DNA of 64,000 bases from Nitrospira sp. Ga0074138 (lineage in GTDB: Bacteria > Nitrospirota > Nitrospiria > Nitrospirales > Nitrospiraceae): positions 62,001-126,000 of the forward strand of contig LNDU01000055.1 in assembly GCA_001464735.1 (NCBI GenBank), in the 5' to 3' direction. The notes beneath the pieces are model-generated. The model worked only from the letters and a program-made list of their open reading frames with translations, made no database searches and was not told where the DNA came from. Position numbers and translations under genes: made by a program. Shown here one piece after another: positions 43,030 through 52,161 of this stretch (within the stretch, counting starts at the first letter, position 1; each line of letters begins with the position of its first letter).

Positions 43030-43186
43030 AAAAGGCCGCCAGCTTTGTTCTCGCATCGCTCAGAGGCTCAACGGACGGCCTGGGCCAACGCATGCTCATA
43101 TAGGCGATGGGTGGGCGGGTGAAAACAGTCTGCGATTCGCCTCCTCGCTCGCTGCAGCCTCGCTGACGGTCTTTTTCAGCATCCTG
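43019..43186. repeat. island hairpin repeat, copy B
   Basis: Outer arms CAGGATGTTGAAAAAGGCCG and the matching CGGTCTTTTTCAGCATCCTG, with the shared core CCAGCTTTGTTCTCGCATCGCTCAGAGGCTCAACG and TCGCTCGCTGCAGCCTCGCTG. It begins within the last four codons of the ferredoxin gene and supplies its TGA. Confidence 0.85.
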
Positions 43187-43225
43187 TTGGCGTTTCTGAT
43201 ACTGTCTACTAGAGGGTATCGATTG

Positions 43226-43372
43226 ATGATTGCCACATCCTACGATGTCGATCGGAAGAAAATTACCATTCACAAGATCAAACAGTTCACCCTTGACTTC
43301 GCACGGGCCTTTTCATATACATACGAGGTCGAGCTGCCCAGCCTCGGGGGCTACGGTGGCGCAGTGAGCTGA
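43226..43372 (+). CDS. 48-residue protein of unknown function
   Basis: ATG 43226 with GAGGG upstream; 48 codons to TGA, ending 21 bases before the TorD-like start. The sequence is compact and soluble (Y-D-V-D-R-K-K-I-T-I-H-K-I-K, then aromatic F-A-R-A-F-S-Y-T-Y-E-V) with a glycine-rich end. No family is recognised. Its placement between repeat B and the chaperone gene on the same strand supports a small genuine gene. Confidence 0.5.
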   Translation: MIATSYDVDRKKITIHKIKQFTLDFARAFSYTYEVELPSLGGYGGAVS

Positions 43373-43393
43373 GGTGGTCGGGAGGCGATTTGT

Positions 43394-44365
43394 ATGACGA
43401 GTCAACAGCCGATGCAAGGCGTATCTGCATCTGCCACCGCTACGTTACCAAGCTCTGTGTCCCTCAAGGACTCCCCCGCAGTCGAACGTGCGCTTAACCG
43501 CAGTAAAATCTATTTATTGGTCTCATGGAGCCTCCTGTACCCCGAAGATGAGGAATTTCTTGATTACCTCCGGTGCGGCGAGTTTGTGGAGGATGGCCGT
43601 GCGGCCCTTGATGCATTAGAGGTCGCCCTCGGCACCGAGGGGGGTGAGCGAGCCAAGGGGAAATTGACTTCGCTGAGGACACAGTTGGCCCTGGTTGAGA
43701 ACCTGATTGCCTCCGAATGTGTCAACTGGCAGCTCAGCGATCTTCAGTCAGAACATCGCCGGGTGTTCAGCAACGTGATTACACTCGATTGCCCTCCTTA
43801 CGAAACCCTGTTCGGGAATGACCACGTGTTCGCGCAATCCCATGTGATGGGCGACATTTCAGGATTCTATAAAGCCTTTGGAGTTGAGTTGTCGAAAGAC
43901 ATCCATGAACGGCTCGATCACCTCAGTGTCGAGTTTGAGTTCATGCACTTTCTTGCGTACAAGGAATCCTACTCGCTCTGCCACGACGGGCCGGAGAAGA
44001 CGCAGATCGTGGTCGACGCACAGAAGAAGTTTGTCAAAAATCATATTGGTCGATGGGTACCACTGTTCTGTCGCATGTTGACCAAAAAGGCGGACTCGGG
44101 TCTCTTTAAATTGGTGGCCGATATGACCGCGGATTGGATGGATTTCGAGACGGCCTTCTTGGGCGTGACCCCTCAGCCCTACACGGAAACCGACTATCGT
44201 CCTGCGACATTCAGCTCCCCCGAAGGCCAAACGTATGAATGCGGTGCACAAGACCAGGGGAACGAGTTGACCATGTTGTTGAACGAAGTTGGTGCACAGT
44301 CCTTTATGGATGTGAAAGAGAAAGACAAGGAGAATGAGGAGGGGCGGCCTTCCGGAACGGCGTGA
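43394..44365 (+). CDS. TorD/NarJ-family molybdoenzyme chaperone
   Basis: A 323-residue protein, helical, with the family segment E-H-R-R-V-F-S-N (around residue 120), followed by C-P-P-Y-E-T-L-F-G and the H-L-S-V-E-F-E-F-M-H-F-L stretch (around 177). Proteins of this family hold the catalytic subunit of DMSO-reductase-type enzymes during cofactor insertion and, where relevant, before Tat export. It lies next to an NxrC-type gamma subunit gene, so the client is probably an NXR-like enzyme whose alpha and beta genes are not in this window. The N-terminal 30 residues and the acidic tail are longer than usual. Confidence 0.88.
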   Translation: MTSQQPMQGVSASATATLPSSVSLKDSPAVERALNRSKIYLLVSWSLLYPEDEEFLDYLRCGEFVEDGRAALDALEVALGTEGGERAKGKLTSLRTQLALVENLIASECVNWQLSDLQSEHRRVFSNVITLDCPPYETLFGNDHVFAQSHVMGDISGFYKAFGVELSKDIHERLDHLSVEFEFMHFLAYKESYSLCHDGPEKTQIVVDAQKKFVKNHIGRWVPLFCRMLTKKADSGLFKLVADMTADWMDFETAFLGVTPQPYTETDYRPATFSSPEGQTYECGAQDQGNELTMLLNEVGAQSFMDVKEKDKENEEGRPSGTA

Positions 44366-44430
44366 GTCAGTGTGGTAACGGTTCGAGAGCGATCACAGTC
44401 TTTACACTAATTCAGAGGAGGGAGTGCACT

Positions 44431-45381
44431 ATGAGGGTAGCGCAGACGACCAACAAGAAATTGGTGTTTGCCATTCTTCTCTCCGCCCTCACTGTCGGCC
44501 TGATGCTGACGTTGGGGCGAGTACCACTGGCTGTCAGTCAACCGGTGACGATACCGGCTAAGACGGTGAAGGGCCCAATTCCCATGGATGGCGCCAACCC
44601 CATGTGGGAAAGTGTCCCGGGCGTTGTCGTTCCGTTGAGCGGTCAGCTCATCACGACACCGATGCACCCGAATATTTCGGTGAAGTCGGTGTTCGTCAAG
44701 GCGATGACCAACGGCAAGGATATTGGGATGCGGCTGGAGTGGATCGATCAAACGAAGAATGACACGGCGATCGGCCCACAAGACTTCCGGGACCAGGTTG
44801 CGGTGATGTTTCCGGTGAACACAGCCGGTGCTCCGCCGTTTCAGTGCATGGGACAGTCCGGTGGGACGACCAACATCTGGCGGTGGAATGCTGAATGGCA
44901 GAAAGACCTCGGCAAGGACAGTGCGGGAATTTGGGATGTCGACGATCAGTATCCTGGAATTTTCTGGGATTATTACTTTGAAGAGCCGGCGGGGGGCGTC
45001 ACCTATCCAGACCGCATCGGTCGGAGCTTGGGACCATTCAACTCAGGCATCTGGTCGGGAAACATCATGTCTGATCCGACGCTTCGCGTCAGTTCCGTTG
45101 AAGATTTGAGCGCGAACGGCTTCAGCACCCTCACCACGCAAGCTCACCAGGACGTTATCGGAAACGGTGTCTGGGAACCGTCTGGATCCGTCAAAGGTGG
45201 AGCATATTCAGGGCCGACATGGCGGGTCGTCGTGAAGCGGTCGCTGGAAAGCGGTGATGCGAACGACGTCCAGTTCAAGGCAGGAATGTCGGTGCCGATA
45301 GCGTTTGCAGTGTGGGACGGTGCCAACATCGAGCGGAACGGTATGAAGTCGCTGTCGACCTGGTTCACGTTGAAGTTGTAG
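44431..45381 (+). CDS. nxrC: NXR-type gamma subunit, haem-b binding (NxrC-like)
   Basis: A 316-residue protein; ATG 44431 has GAGGAGGGAG upstream. Residues 1-35 include a signal peptide, so the product is periplasmic. The body matches the ethylbenzene-dehydrogenase gamma family: L-S-G-Q-L-I-T-T-P, R-L-E-W-x-D-x-T-K-N-D, F-R-D-Q-V-A-V-M-F-P, F-Q-C-M-G-Q (a candidate Met ligand of the haem) and, at the end, V-A-F/P-I-A-F-A-V-W-D-G. It passes electrons from the Fe-S subunit to cytochrome c. A shorter paralogue is at 51337. A terminator follows. Confidence 0.82.
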   Translation: MRVAQTTNKKLVFAILLSALTVGLMLTLGRVPLAVSQPVTIPAKTVKGPIPMDGANPMWESVPGVVVPLSGQLITTPMHPNISVKSVFVKAMTNGKDIGMRLEWIDQTKNDTAIGPQDFRDQVAVMFPVNTAGAPPFQCMGQSGGTTNIWRWNAEWQKDLGKDSAGIWDVDDQYPGIFWDYYFEEPAGGVTYPDRIGRSLGPFNSGIWSGNIMSDPTLRVSSVEDLSANGFSTLTTQAHQDVIGNGVWEPSGSVKGGAYSGPTWRVVVKRSLESGDANDVQFKAGMSVPIAFAVWDGANIERNGMKSLSTWFTLKL

Positions 45382-45428
45382 CGGCCAGAGCGGCAAGTAA
45401 CAGCCGCGACGTCGCGTAATTCGAAATG

Positions 45429-45478
45429 GGCCTCGGATCGGAATCCCGGTAAGTGAGGGAACGGTTCGAGGCCTTTTT
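45429..45478 (+). terminator. rho-independent terminator after the gamma subunit gene
   Basis: GGCCTCG (45429-45435) pairs with CGAGGCC (45467-45473), followed by TTTTT. The loop is long (~31 bases) but can form an internal stem. It lies 47 bases after the stop. Confidence 0.65.
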
Positions 45479-45607
45479 CCTTGAAGATTCCTGACACTGG
45501 CGTCGGTCTCTCTATGTCCGCGGGATTGCATTTACCGAACTGCGGAGGGTATAAGGGGACATGATCTCGAACTCACTGATTTTCAAGCATAAAAGGACCA
45601 GTGCCGC

Positions 45608-47386
45608 ATGAAAGTCTCGCTGCTTTTTCCCCCAACCTGGCATCCGTCTCAGCCGTACCTCAGTTTGCCGTCTCTGACCGGGTTTTTGCGCCAGGGTGGG
45701 GTTTCTGACGTTTCGCAGCGCGACCTTGGAATCGAATTGTTGGATACCGTGCTGACCAGAGAGTATGCGGCTGAAGTCTACCAGCAGTTGATCGCCAAGC
45801 AGCGCGGGCTTGAGCGGACTCAGACCGGGGAGACGGGTACTGGAAGTCGCGAGCATTACGCGAAGGTGACCGATTCGCTCGATCGGTTCTCCTATCTCGT
45901 CGATCGGATTGAGCTCGCCAAGGACACCTTGCGCAGCGAAGGATTTTACGATCCTGACGCCTATCGAGCGAGCTTATTCATGATCGATAAATGGTTGGAA
46001 GTTGTTTCTTCCGTGTATTTTCCAACCCGACTCACGGTTGTGGATAATCAATTTGGGAACTACTCCATCTATTCCTCGAAAGATCTGATGAAGGTCGTAC
46101 ATGACGAAGGGCAGAATCCTTATCTGAGCCTCTTCCGGGATAGGTTCATTCCCTCGATCGTGAATGACCGTCCTGATCTCATCGGAGTCTCGATCACGGC
46201 CACGTCTCAGATCATCCCTGGACTCACCCTCTGTCGGCTGATCAAGGAGGCTGCCCCGGATCTTCATGTGACGATTGGCGGCAGTATCTTCACCCGTCTC
46301 GTGGACAACATTCGCCGTTGTCCGAGCCTCTTCGAATTAACCGACGACATTGTCGTGTTTGAGGGCGAAACGGCCTTGCTGGAATTGATCAATCAGCTGG
46401 CGGGTAAAAAGGACTACAGTAAGGTGCCCAACCTGATCTATCGGCAGAATGGCAAGATTACGGTCAATCAACCGTTCTATTCTGAAAATGTCAATCAACT
46501 TCCCGCGCCGAATTATGATGGATTCCCATTGGATCGCTATTTGTCGCCGGAGCCGGTATTGCCGGTTCAGTTTTCGCGGGGCTGTTACTACAAGGATTGT
46601 GCGTTCTGTGCCCTGACCCTCGACCATCAGAATTTTCGACAGAAAGACCCGGGCCGGACGGTCGAGGAGCTGCAATGGCTCAAACAACGCTATGGCGCGC
46701 GCCATTTCTTTTTTACCGACGAATGCTTTGCGCTGGCGCCGACGAGGCGGTTGTGCCAGCAGCTGATTGAAAAACAGCTTGATATCAAATGGACCTGTGA
46801 GATGCGGTTCGAGAAAAATCTCTCACGCGACCTGCTGACGTCCATGCGGGATGCCGGGTGTTTGAAGATCGTCTTTGGGTTGGAGTCCTTCAATCAGCGC
46901 ATCATGGATTTCATGAAGAAGGGGATCAAGCAAGAATGGGTCCGGCGTATCGCGGACGACTGCGTGGATCTCGGTATTGCGGTGCATTGTTACATCATCG
47001 TTGGGTTCCCCACGGAAAAAGAAGAAGAAGCCCTCGAAACCATGAATTTCATCGTGGAAAACAAGAAGCTCAACGAGTCGTATGGATTTTCTTGCCAGCC
47101 CTGCCTGTTCGACCTGGAAAAAGAAGCGCCTATTATGAGCGATCCCGGTGGGTATGGGATTCGACGAATTATGCGTCCGTCGGCGGAGGACCTGAGCCTC
47201 GGCTTTTTCTATGAAGTGCAGGAGGGTATGACTCCCGACGAGGCCGAGCGACTGTATCAGTATGTCTATGGGCGGATCAGTGAAGTCGTGTGTGAGCTTC
47301 CCTTCAACTATGCGATGGCCGATGGGTTGCTGTACATCTCAAGGGCGAAGGAAGGAGCCGGACAGGCGTCGGTGGCGGCACATTGA
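45608..47386 (+). CDS. B12-binding radical SAM enzyme
   Basis: A 592-residue protein from ATG 45608 with AAAAGGA upstream. An N-terminal cobalamin-binding-like region (S-L-L-F-P-P, S-L-P-S-L-T-G-F-L-R, I-G-V-S-I-T-A, I-G-G-S-I-F-T) precedes a radical SAM domain with cluster cysteines C326, C331 and C334 (C-x4-C-x2-C, the spacing seen in many B12-radical SAM proteins), F-T-D-E and G-L-E-S. It probably methylates or rearranges an unknown substrate with S-adenosylmethionine and a corrinoid. Location in the NXR-type island suggests a role in cofactor or lipid modification, without direct evidence. Confidence 0.9.
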   Translation: MKVSLLFPPTWHPSQPYLSLPSLTGFLRQGGVSDVSQRDLGIELLDTVLTREYAAEVYQQLIAKQRGLERTQTGETGTGSREHYAKVTDSLDRFSYLVDRIELAKDTLRSEGFYDPDAYRASLFMIDKWLEVVSSVYFPTRLTVVDNQFGNYSIYSSKDLMKVVHDEGQNPYLSLFRDRFIPSIVNDRPDLIGVSITATSQIIPGLTLCRLIKEAAPDLHVTIGGSIFTRLVDNIRRCPSLFELTDDIVVFEGETALLELINQLAGKKDYSKVPNLIYRQNGKITVNQPFYSENVNQLPAPNYDGFPLDRYLSPEPVLPVQFSRGCYYKDCAFCALTLDHQNFRQKDPGRTVEELQWLKQRYGARHFFFTDECFALAPTRRLCQQLIEKQLDIKWTCEMRFEKNLSRDLLTSMRDAGCLKIVFGLESFNQRIMDFMKKGIKQEWVRRIADDCVDLGIAVHCYIIVGFPTEKEEEALETMNFIVENKKLNESYGFSCQPCLFDLEKEAPIMSDPGGYGIRRIMRPSAEDLSLGFFYEVQEGMTPDEAERLYQYVYGRISEVVCELPFNYAMADGLLYISRAKEGAGQASVAAH

Positions 47387-47412
47387 CCGCTTTTTTTTGC
47401 GACAGCTATAAT
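47383..47412 (+). promoter_or_regulatory. sigma70-type promoter
   Basis: TTGACC (47383-47388) overlaps the stop of the radical SAM gene; 18 bases later comes TATAAT (47407-47412). The next ATGs start 11-23 bases downstream, so the transcript would have almost no leader. Confidence 0.6.
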
Positions 47413-47422
47413 ATCAGCCCTG

Positions 47423-48559
47423 ATGGGTATGGTTATGAAGGTAGCAACGCTCAGCGAACGGGTGACGGGGAAAGTGTCGGACTTCGGTCCACTATTTGAG
47501 TATACCGTCAAGCTCGTTCTCCTCACCTCTTTTCTTGAGCTGGTTCTCTATCGTCTGGTCTCCCGTCTAGGGATGCATCTCAGCAAGCTGGCGGCAGATC
47601 ACCCGTGGATCACCCCTACATTCACGGCTCTGACCGAGGTGGGTACGTGGCTGCTCAATATCGTCGCCGTGTTGTTATTTTTGGCGCTGACATTGGCCCT
47701 GATCAATCGCTGGGGAGGCCCTAAAACAAGCCAGCTCAGCAAACTTGGCAGTGCAGGGGCGGCAGTCTTGTTGCTGTTGACAATGGTGTTTCTCGTGGTG
47801 CAACCCGGCATGCTGGGCGCAGTCGTCTACAACGGGTTAACGCTGCTGGTACTGACGGCGTTTCTGTCGGAATACGTGATGACCCACCGTGAGCCGGCAC
47901 AGCGTATGCTGGCGGCTACGTATTACTTGGGCATTTCTGGTTGGCTCTATTATCAGATCGTATCGACCATGTACAGTTTGACGGGAACGATAGCGGCGCC
48001 GCCCTTGGTCTACGAATCACATCGCATGGGTGAGGCCTTGATGGTTTTGGCCAGCTTCTTCGTGTTTGTGGCCTATGGCAAGAGCAAGAGTCTGTCGCTG
48101 CGAACGAAGAACCGACAGCAGTGGAACCGGGCCATGTGGTTTTGGTCGACGACAGGTATCATTTTTTCGGCGCTCATCGTGGCCGACTATCTTCTGGAGC
48201 TTTATAGTCCAGCGTTCGCATCGGCCTTTCGGCAGGCCTCGCAAGGCATCGGCTGGATCTTTCAATTTGGAATGGGCTATACCTTCTATCTCCCCTTTGC
48301 GGTGTATGTGGGGGGATTACTCTGTTGGTCTTACACCGTCATGAAGTTGTTGATGATCGGGCGACTGGCCGGCTATGGGATCGGTCTCATGTTTATCGCC
48401 GGGTATGCCTTACTGTTCTCCAACCTGACGTTGATGGTTGTTCTTGGAGTCATATTACTTACCCTTGATCGAGTGAAGCCAACCGCTGCTGAGTCGTTGT
48501 CGGTCGCCACCGGCTCTGTGCTGCCGGCGACGGACGGCCTCGTCCACGGTCAGGCCTAG
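47423..48559 (+). CDS. polytopic membrane protein of unknown function
   Basis: A 378-residue protein; starts at ATG 47423, 47429 or 47435. About nine hydrophobic helices separated by short loops, none with recognisable motifs. No cofactor-binding cysteines. It is preceded by its own promoter and followed immediately by the TPR gene. Possibly an electron-transfer or scaffold membrane component of the island; function unknown. Confidence 0.75.
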   Translation: MGMVMKVATLSERVTGKVSDFGPLFEYTVKLVLLTSFLELVLYRLVSRLGMHLSKLAADHPWITPTFTALTEVGTWLLNIVAVLLFLALTLALINRWGGPKTSQLSKLGSAGAAVLLLLTMVFLVVQPGMLGAVVYNGLTLLVLTAFLSEYVMTHREPAQRMLAATYYLGISGWLYYQIVSTMYSLTGTIAAPPLVYESHRMGEALMVLASFFVFVAYGKSKSLSLRTKNRQQWNRAMWFWSTTGIIFSALIVADYLLELYSPAFASAFRQASQGIGWIFQFGMGYTFYLPFAVYVGGLLCWSYTVMKLLMIGRLAGYGIGLMFIAGYALLFSNLTLMVVLGVILLTLDRVKPTAAESLSVATGSVLPATDGLVHGQA

Positions 48560-48575
48560 TGTGAGAGCGAGAGAG

Positions 48576-49388
48576 ATGATGATGGAAAATATAGGACCCA
48601 TGCCAGTGCAGTCAGAGACCGTTCTTGACCCAGGCGATCAGCCGCTCACTCCGGATGAAGAGATCTCCGGGATCGAACAATTGCTGGTCGACGAACCTGA
48701 TGACTTTCAGGCGCGCTGTCGACTCGGTGAATTATACTTTAGCAAAGGGCGGCTCGACGATGCGCTGGCAGAAGTCAAGAAGGCGATTGAGATGGCGGAA
48801 TCTCTTCGCGCGGAGATGAATCGCTCGCTCGCCATGTATTACGCGAATCTGGGAACGATCTATGCGACGAAGAACATGGCCGATGAAGCCGAGGCGGAAT
48901 TCCGGCACGCGTTGGACATCTTCCCGCATGATGTTCTGGCGCTGTTCAACTTGGGGAGGCTTTACGCAGACAAGAAGAAATACATGGAGGCCAAGGGGTA
49001 CTACGAACGCCTCGTTGAGATCACGCCTGATGATCCGATCGCTTGGTACAATCTCGCCGGCGTCTATATTGAGCTGGATAACCCCCAGGTCTCCGACTAC
49101 AACACGATTGACATGGGAATTCAGTGCTATCTTCGTACTTTGGAGCTGGATCCCAAACACTTGGAGTCAAGCTTCAAGCTAATGGAAATCGCGCTCAGTC
49201 ATAAAAAGACTGATTTGGCAGTCAGGGTCATGGAGAGTGCGGTGGAGCACAGTCCGGATGAACCGCTCGCCTATTACAACCTCATCAGCGTGTATGACAA
49301 ATGCAAGATGTTTGACCAGGCGGAAGAGGCCCGCAAACGGTTGAAAGAGCGATTTGCCAAGAAGCCGAAGGATGGTCCGAAGTCCTAA
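48576..49388 (+). CDS. tetratricopeptide-repeat protein
   Basis: A 270-residue protein; ATG 48576 is preceded by GAGAGCGAGAG, while GTG 48561 touches the previous stop. It carries about five TPR units (for example Y-A-N-L-G-T-I-Y-A-T-K, A-L-F-N-L-G-R-L-Y-A-D-K, A-W-Y-N-L-A-G-V-Y), each 34 residues. No signal peptide. It likely scaffolds interactions among products of the island, which also encodes TatA directly downstream. Confidence 0.88.
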   Translation: MMMENIGPMPVQSETVLDPGDQPLTPDEEISGIEQLLVDEPDDFQARCRLGELYFSKGRLDDALAEVKKAIEMAESLRAEMNRSLAMYYANLGTIYATKNMADEAEAEFRHALDIFPHDVLALFNLGRLYADKKKYMEAKGYYERLVEITPDDPIAWYNLAGVYIELDNPQVSDYNTIDMGIQCYLRTLELDPKHLESSFKLMEIALSHKKTDLAVRVMESAVEHSPDEPLAYYNLISVYDKCKMFDQAEEARKRLKERFAKKPKDGPKS

Positions 49389-49412
49389 CTTACTTTTAGG
49401 AAGAGGTGCACT

Positions 49413-49688
49413 ATGTTTGGGAGTCTAGGGTTTACTGAGCTGATTCTCATCCTCATGATTGTGCTCATTATTTTTGGCGCAGGGAAATTACCGCAGTTAG
49501 GTGAGGGGATCGGCAAGGCGATCAAGGGATTTAAGAAGTCTGTCCATGAGGCGGATGCGATCGAGGCCGAAGCACAGGCCGCGGCTCAACAGGCGACTGC
49601 GCCGCAGGCCGTGACTGCAGCGTCCACTCAGAATGCCACATTGAATCAAGCTGCCGGGGCTGCTGCACAACCGGTTCCACGCTCCTAG
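49413..49688 (+). CDS. tatA: Tat translocase subunit TatA
   Basis: A 91-residue protein from ATG 49413 with AGGAAGAGG upstream. The family pattern is complete: [13 protein letters not shown], one helix, then [22 protein letters not shown], followed by an Ala/Gln/Thr-rich tail. It forms the pore for folded, cofactor-loaded proteins; this fits a molybdoenzyme island. No tatC is present in the window. Repeat copy C starts directly after its TAG. Confidence 0.93.
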   Translation: MFGSLGFTELILILMIVLIIFGAGKLPQLGEGIGKAIKGFKKSVHEADAIEAEAQAAAQQATAPQAVTAASTQNATLNQAAGAAAQPVPRS

Positions 49689-49930
49689 CAGGATGTTGAA
49701 AAAGTCCTCCAGCGGCGTTCTCGCATCGCTCAGAGGCTCAACCGTGAAGAAGTATCACAACGGTGGAGTTTATCCGTTCACCAAGATCAATTCGATGGGT
49801 GAACGGTTCACACGAAGTGCGGTATGTACCTCCTCGCCTCTTCGCTCACTGCGGCCTTGGGCGGTGAAGTGCGCGTCTTGGCGCGCAGGGGTGGGCGGGT
49901 GAGAACGATGGTCTTTTTGAACACCCTGCG
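49689..49930. repeat. island hairpin repeat, copy C
   Basis: Begins at the first base after the tatA stop with CAGGATGTTGAAAAAG. The right arm CTTTTTGAACACCCTG pairs less well than in other copies. The inner hairpin CCGTTCACC/GGTGAACGG (49774-49806) is the counterpart of the inner hairpin in copy A but with changed bases on both sides. It is the longest copy. Confidence 0.8.
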
Positions 49931-49996
49931 CCGAGAGTCGAACGTGCGCGAGCGGCAAAATAATTTTAAAACAGCCCTCTAGAGAGCGTCGTACTT

Positions 49997-51250
49997 ATGG
50001 ATACAGAACTAGGCTTGGCCGCTGGCTATATTGAAACCTTTGCCGGAAACGGCAAGGCCCGAAGTACGGGTGATGGCAAGCGTGCGGTGAAGGCCGGAAT
50101 CCCGCTCCCCCATCACGCTGCACTGGACCGGGAAGAGAAGTGGCTGTACTTTGCCGAATCGGGATCTGACCGAGTCCGGCGCATTGACCTGCTAGAAGGC
50201 ACGCTCCACAATTTCGCCGGCATCGGGGAGACGTGCTATAGCGGAGATGAGGGCTCCTGTGCAGAAGCAGGACTCTATTTGCCCTTAGGCGTCGCGTTTG
50301 ATTCCCACAATAATTTGTATATCTGTGATTCCGGGAGCAACCGGATTCGAAAAATCGATCATGAGACCGGCATCATTACGACGGTGATCGGTACCGGTCA
50401 GCATGGGTTCAATGGGGACGGTCTGGCGCTGGATGTCAATCTGACCTGGCCTGCAGCGATTACCTTTGATCGCGACGATGTCCTTTTTATCGCTGATACC
50501 CAAGCGCACAAGGTCAGGCGATATGATCCCAAGACGGGAATGGTGACGACGATTGCTGGGGCCTGGACGGCTGAAGATGAGGCGCGAGAACAGCCCTTGG
50601 TGGCGAGAAATTTGGTGGTGCTGTCAGGCGATGCGATTGGAATCGATTTCAGCGATGATCAGGGATGGCTCATGCCGGTGTGTTCCGATGGGCTGGATAT
50701 GTCGATGTATCTGGACGATGGGAGGCCTGCTATGGAGGCGCGCCTCTACGACATTGTCGGGCTCGCGGTCGATGCAAAGGGCGATGTGTACGTGGTCGAC
50801 AAGGGCAGCAATCGTGTCAGAAAAATCGATTCCCAGACGGGAATTATTTCGACGGTCGCAGGGGTCTGCCGATACGGATATGACGGTGACGATAAGCCAG
50901 CCGTTAGAGCCATGCTCCACGCCCCAGAGGCTGTGGTCTTTGATCACGAAGACAATCTATACATTTCCGATACCATGAATCATCGGGTCCGTAAGGTGGA
51001 TGTGAAGACCGGTGTCATTACCACGGTGGCGGGGAATGGCGACAGTGGGTATGAGGATAAAAATATCGGCGGCTGCGGTGCCGCTCGATTTGTCGCCAAG
51101 GAATCAGCAGGGATGTTGAAACACGGCGACGGCCTGTTGGCGATCGAGGCCGTAGTGAATTCACCCGTCGGTTTGGCCATGGATTCACAAGGCCACCTCT
51201 ACATCTGCGAACGCGGAGAAAACAAAATCCGCCGTCTGAAGCTCGTCTAA
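49997..51250 (+). CDS. NHL-repeat beta-propeller protein
   Basis: A 417-residue protein built of NHL-type repeats: recurring G-x-G/A-x-x-G-D-G/x, L-Y-I-C/A-D-S/T, N-R-I/V-R-K-I/V-D and T-T-V-A-G-x-G segments at about 45-60-residue intervals, typical of a six-bladed propeller. No signal peptide is obvious, so its compartment is uncertain; other members bind proteins or act outside the cell. It follows repeat copy C and precedes the second gamma subunit gene. Role unknown. Confidence 0.88.
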   Translation: MDTELGLAAGYIETFAGNGKARSTGDGKRAVKAGIPLPHHAALDREEKWLYFAESGSDRVRRIDLLEGTLHNFAGIGETCYSGDEGSCAEAGLYLPLGVAFDSHNNLYICDSGSNRIRKIDHETGIITTVIGTGQHGFNGDGLALDVNLTWPAAITFDRDDVLFIADTQAHKVRRYDPKTGMVTTIAGAWTAEDEAREQPLVARNLVVLSGDAIGIDFSDDQGWLMPVCSDGLDMSMYLDDGRPAMEARLYDIVGLAVDAKGDVYVVDKGSNRVRKIDSQTGIISTVAGVCRYGYDGDDKPAVRAMLHAPEAVVFDHEDNLYISDTMNHRVRKVDVKTGVITTVAGNGDSGYEDKNIGGCGAARFVAKESAGMLKHGDGLLAIEAVVNSPVGLAMDSQGHLYICERGENKIRRLKLV

Positions 51251-51336
51251 CCCTCACCTCGATCCTTCACGTTTGTCCCGCACGGGTTTTGTGGTATTCT
51301 GAGTTCGGTTCTCCCTCGGAGTACTGTGCGGTGCGA

Positions 51337-52161
51337 ATGACCTACATTGACGGTTCCCGCTCTCATCTCGTTGGATTTTTTTCCGGCCTGATTGTGATTG
51401 CCAGTGTGCTCGGGGCGTTTGGGATTCCGCTGGTCAGTTCCGAGGGGATGACCATCAGATCGTACTTGGTCCACGGCGATCTGCCGAATGCAGCCGATGA
51501 TATCGCTTGGCAACAGGTCTCACCGATCACAATTCCTCTGAGTGGGCAGGTGATCACCAGGCCGGTGTGGCCGGAACCCACAGTGCGTGCACTAACCGTA
51601 CGGTCCATCCACAACGGGACCGAGATCGCCTTTCTGCTGGAATGGCAGGACAACACGAAGAATGATCGGCTCACTCCGGGGACCTTCCGGGATGGCGTTG
51701 CGATTGGTCTTCCGCTCGGCGATGCGCCGGCATTTTTCTGCATGGGGCAGCTGGACCACTACATCAATATCTGGCATTGGAAGGCGGACTGGCAAACCGA
51801 TATCGATCGACGGGCGGCACGGACATCAGAAAAAAAAGAAGGCGGGGTTCGGACATTCGAAGTCATTCCCCGACGGGTGTCATCCGTGGAGGATTTGATC
51901 GGCGGAGGATTCAGCACGTTGACCACAAAAGATAAACAAGGGCGGGTGCAGGGACAGGCGGTGTGGAAGGACGGTGTCTGGCATGTCGTGATGCGTCGCC
52001 CTTTGGTGAGCGAAGAACAGGAGAATGAAGCCACGCTCGTTCCCGGTCGTATCCAGACCGTGTCATTCGCCGTGTGGAATGGGGAAAACAAAGAGCGAAA
52101 CGGCCAGAAGGCCGTGGCGCCATGGTTTCAACTGAGCATCGATCCCGTCGCCAAACTCTAG
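51337..52161 (+). CDS. second NXR-type gamma subunit (NxrC-like, shorter)
   Basis: A 274-residue paralogue of the protein at 44431, starting at ATG 51337 (GTG 51331 is an alternative). A signal-anchor helix (residues ~10-32) is followed by L-S-G-Q-V-I-T-R-P, L-E-W-Q-D-N-T-K-N-D, F-R-D-G-V-A, F-F-C-M-G-Q (candidate haem Met), I-W-H-W-K-A-D-W-Q and V-S-F-A-V-W-N-G. It lacks the ~40-residue insertion (W-D-Y-Y-F-E-E-P region) of the first copy. Probably an alternative haem-b subunit for the same or a related enzyme. Repeat copy D begins right after its TAG. Confidence 0.82.
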   Translation: MTYIDGSRSHLVGFFSGLIVIASVLGAFGIPLVSSEGMTIRSYLVHGDLPNAADDIAWQQVSPITIPLSGQVITRPVWPEPTVRALTVRSIHNGTEIAFLLEWQDNTKNDRLTPGTFRDGVAIGLPLGDAPAFFCMGQLDHYINIWHWKADWQTDIDRRAARTSEKKEGGVRTFEVIPRRVSSVEDLIGGGFSTLTTKDKQGRVQGQAVWKDGVWHVVMRRPLVSEEQENEATLVPGRIQTVSFAVWNGENKERNGQKAVAPWFQLSIDPVAKL

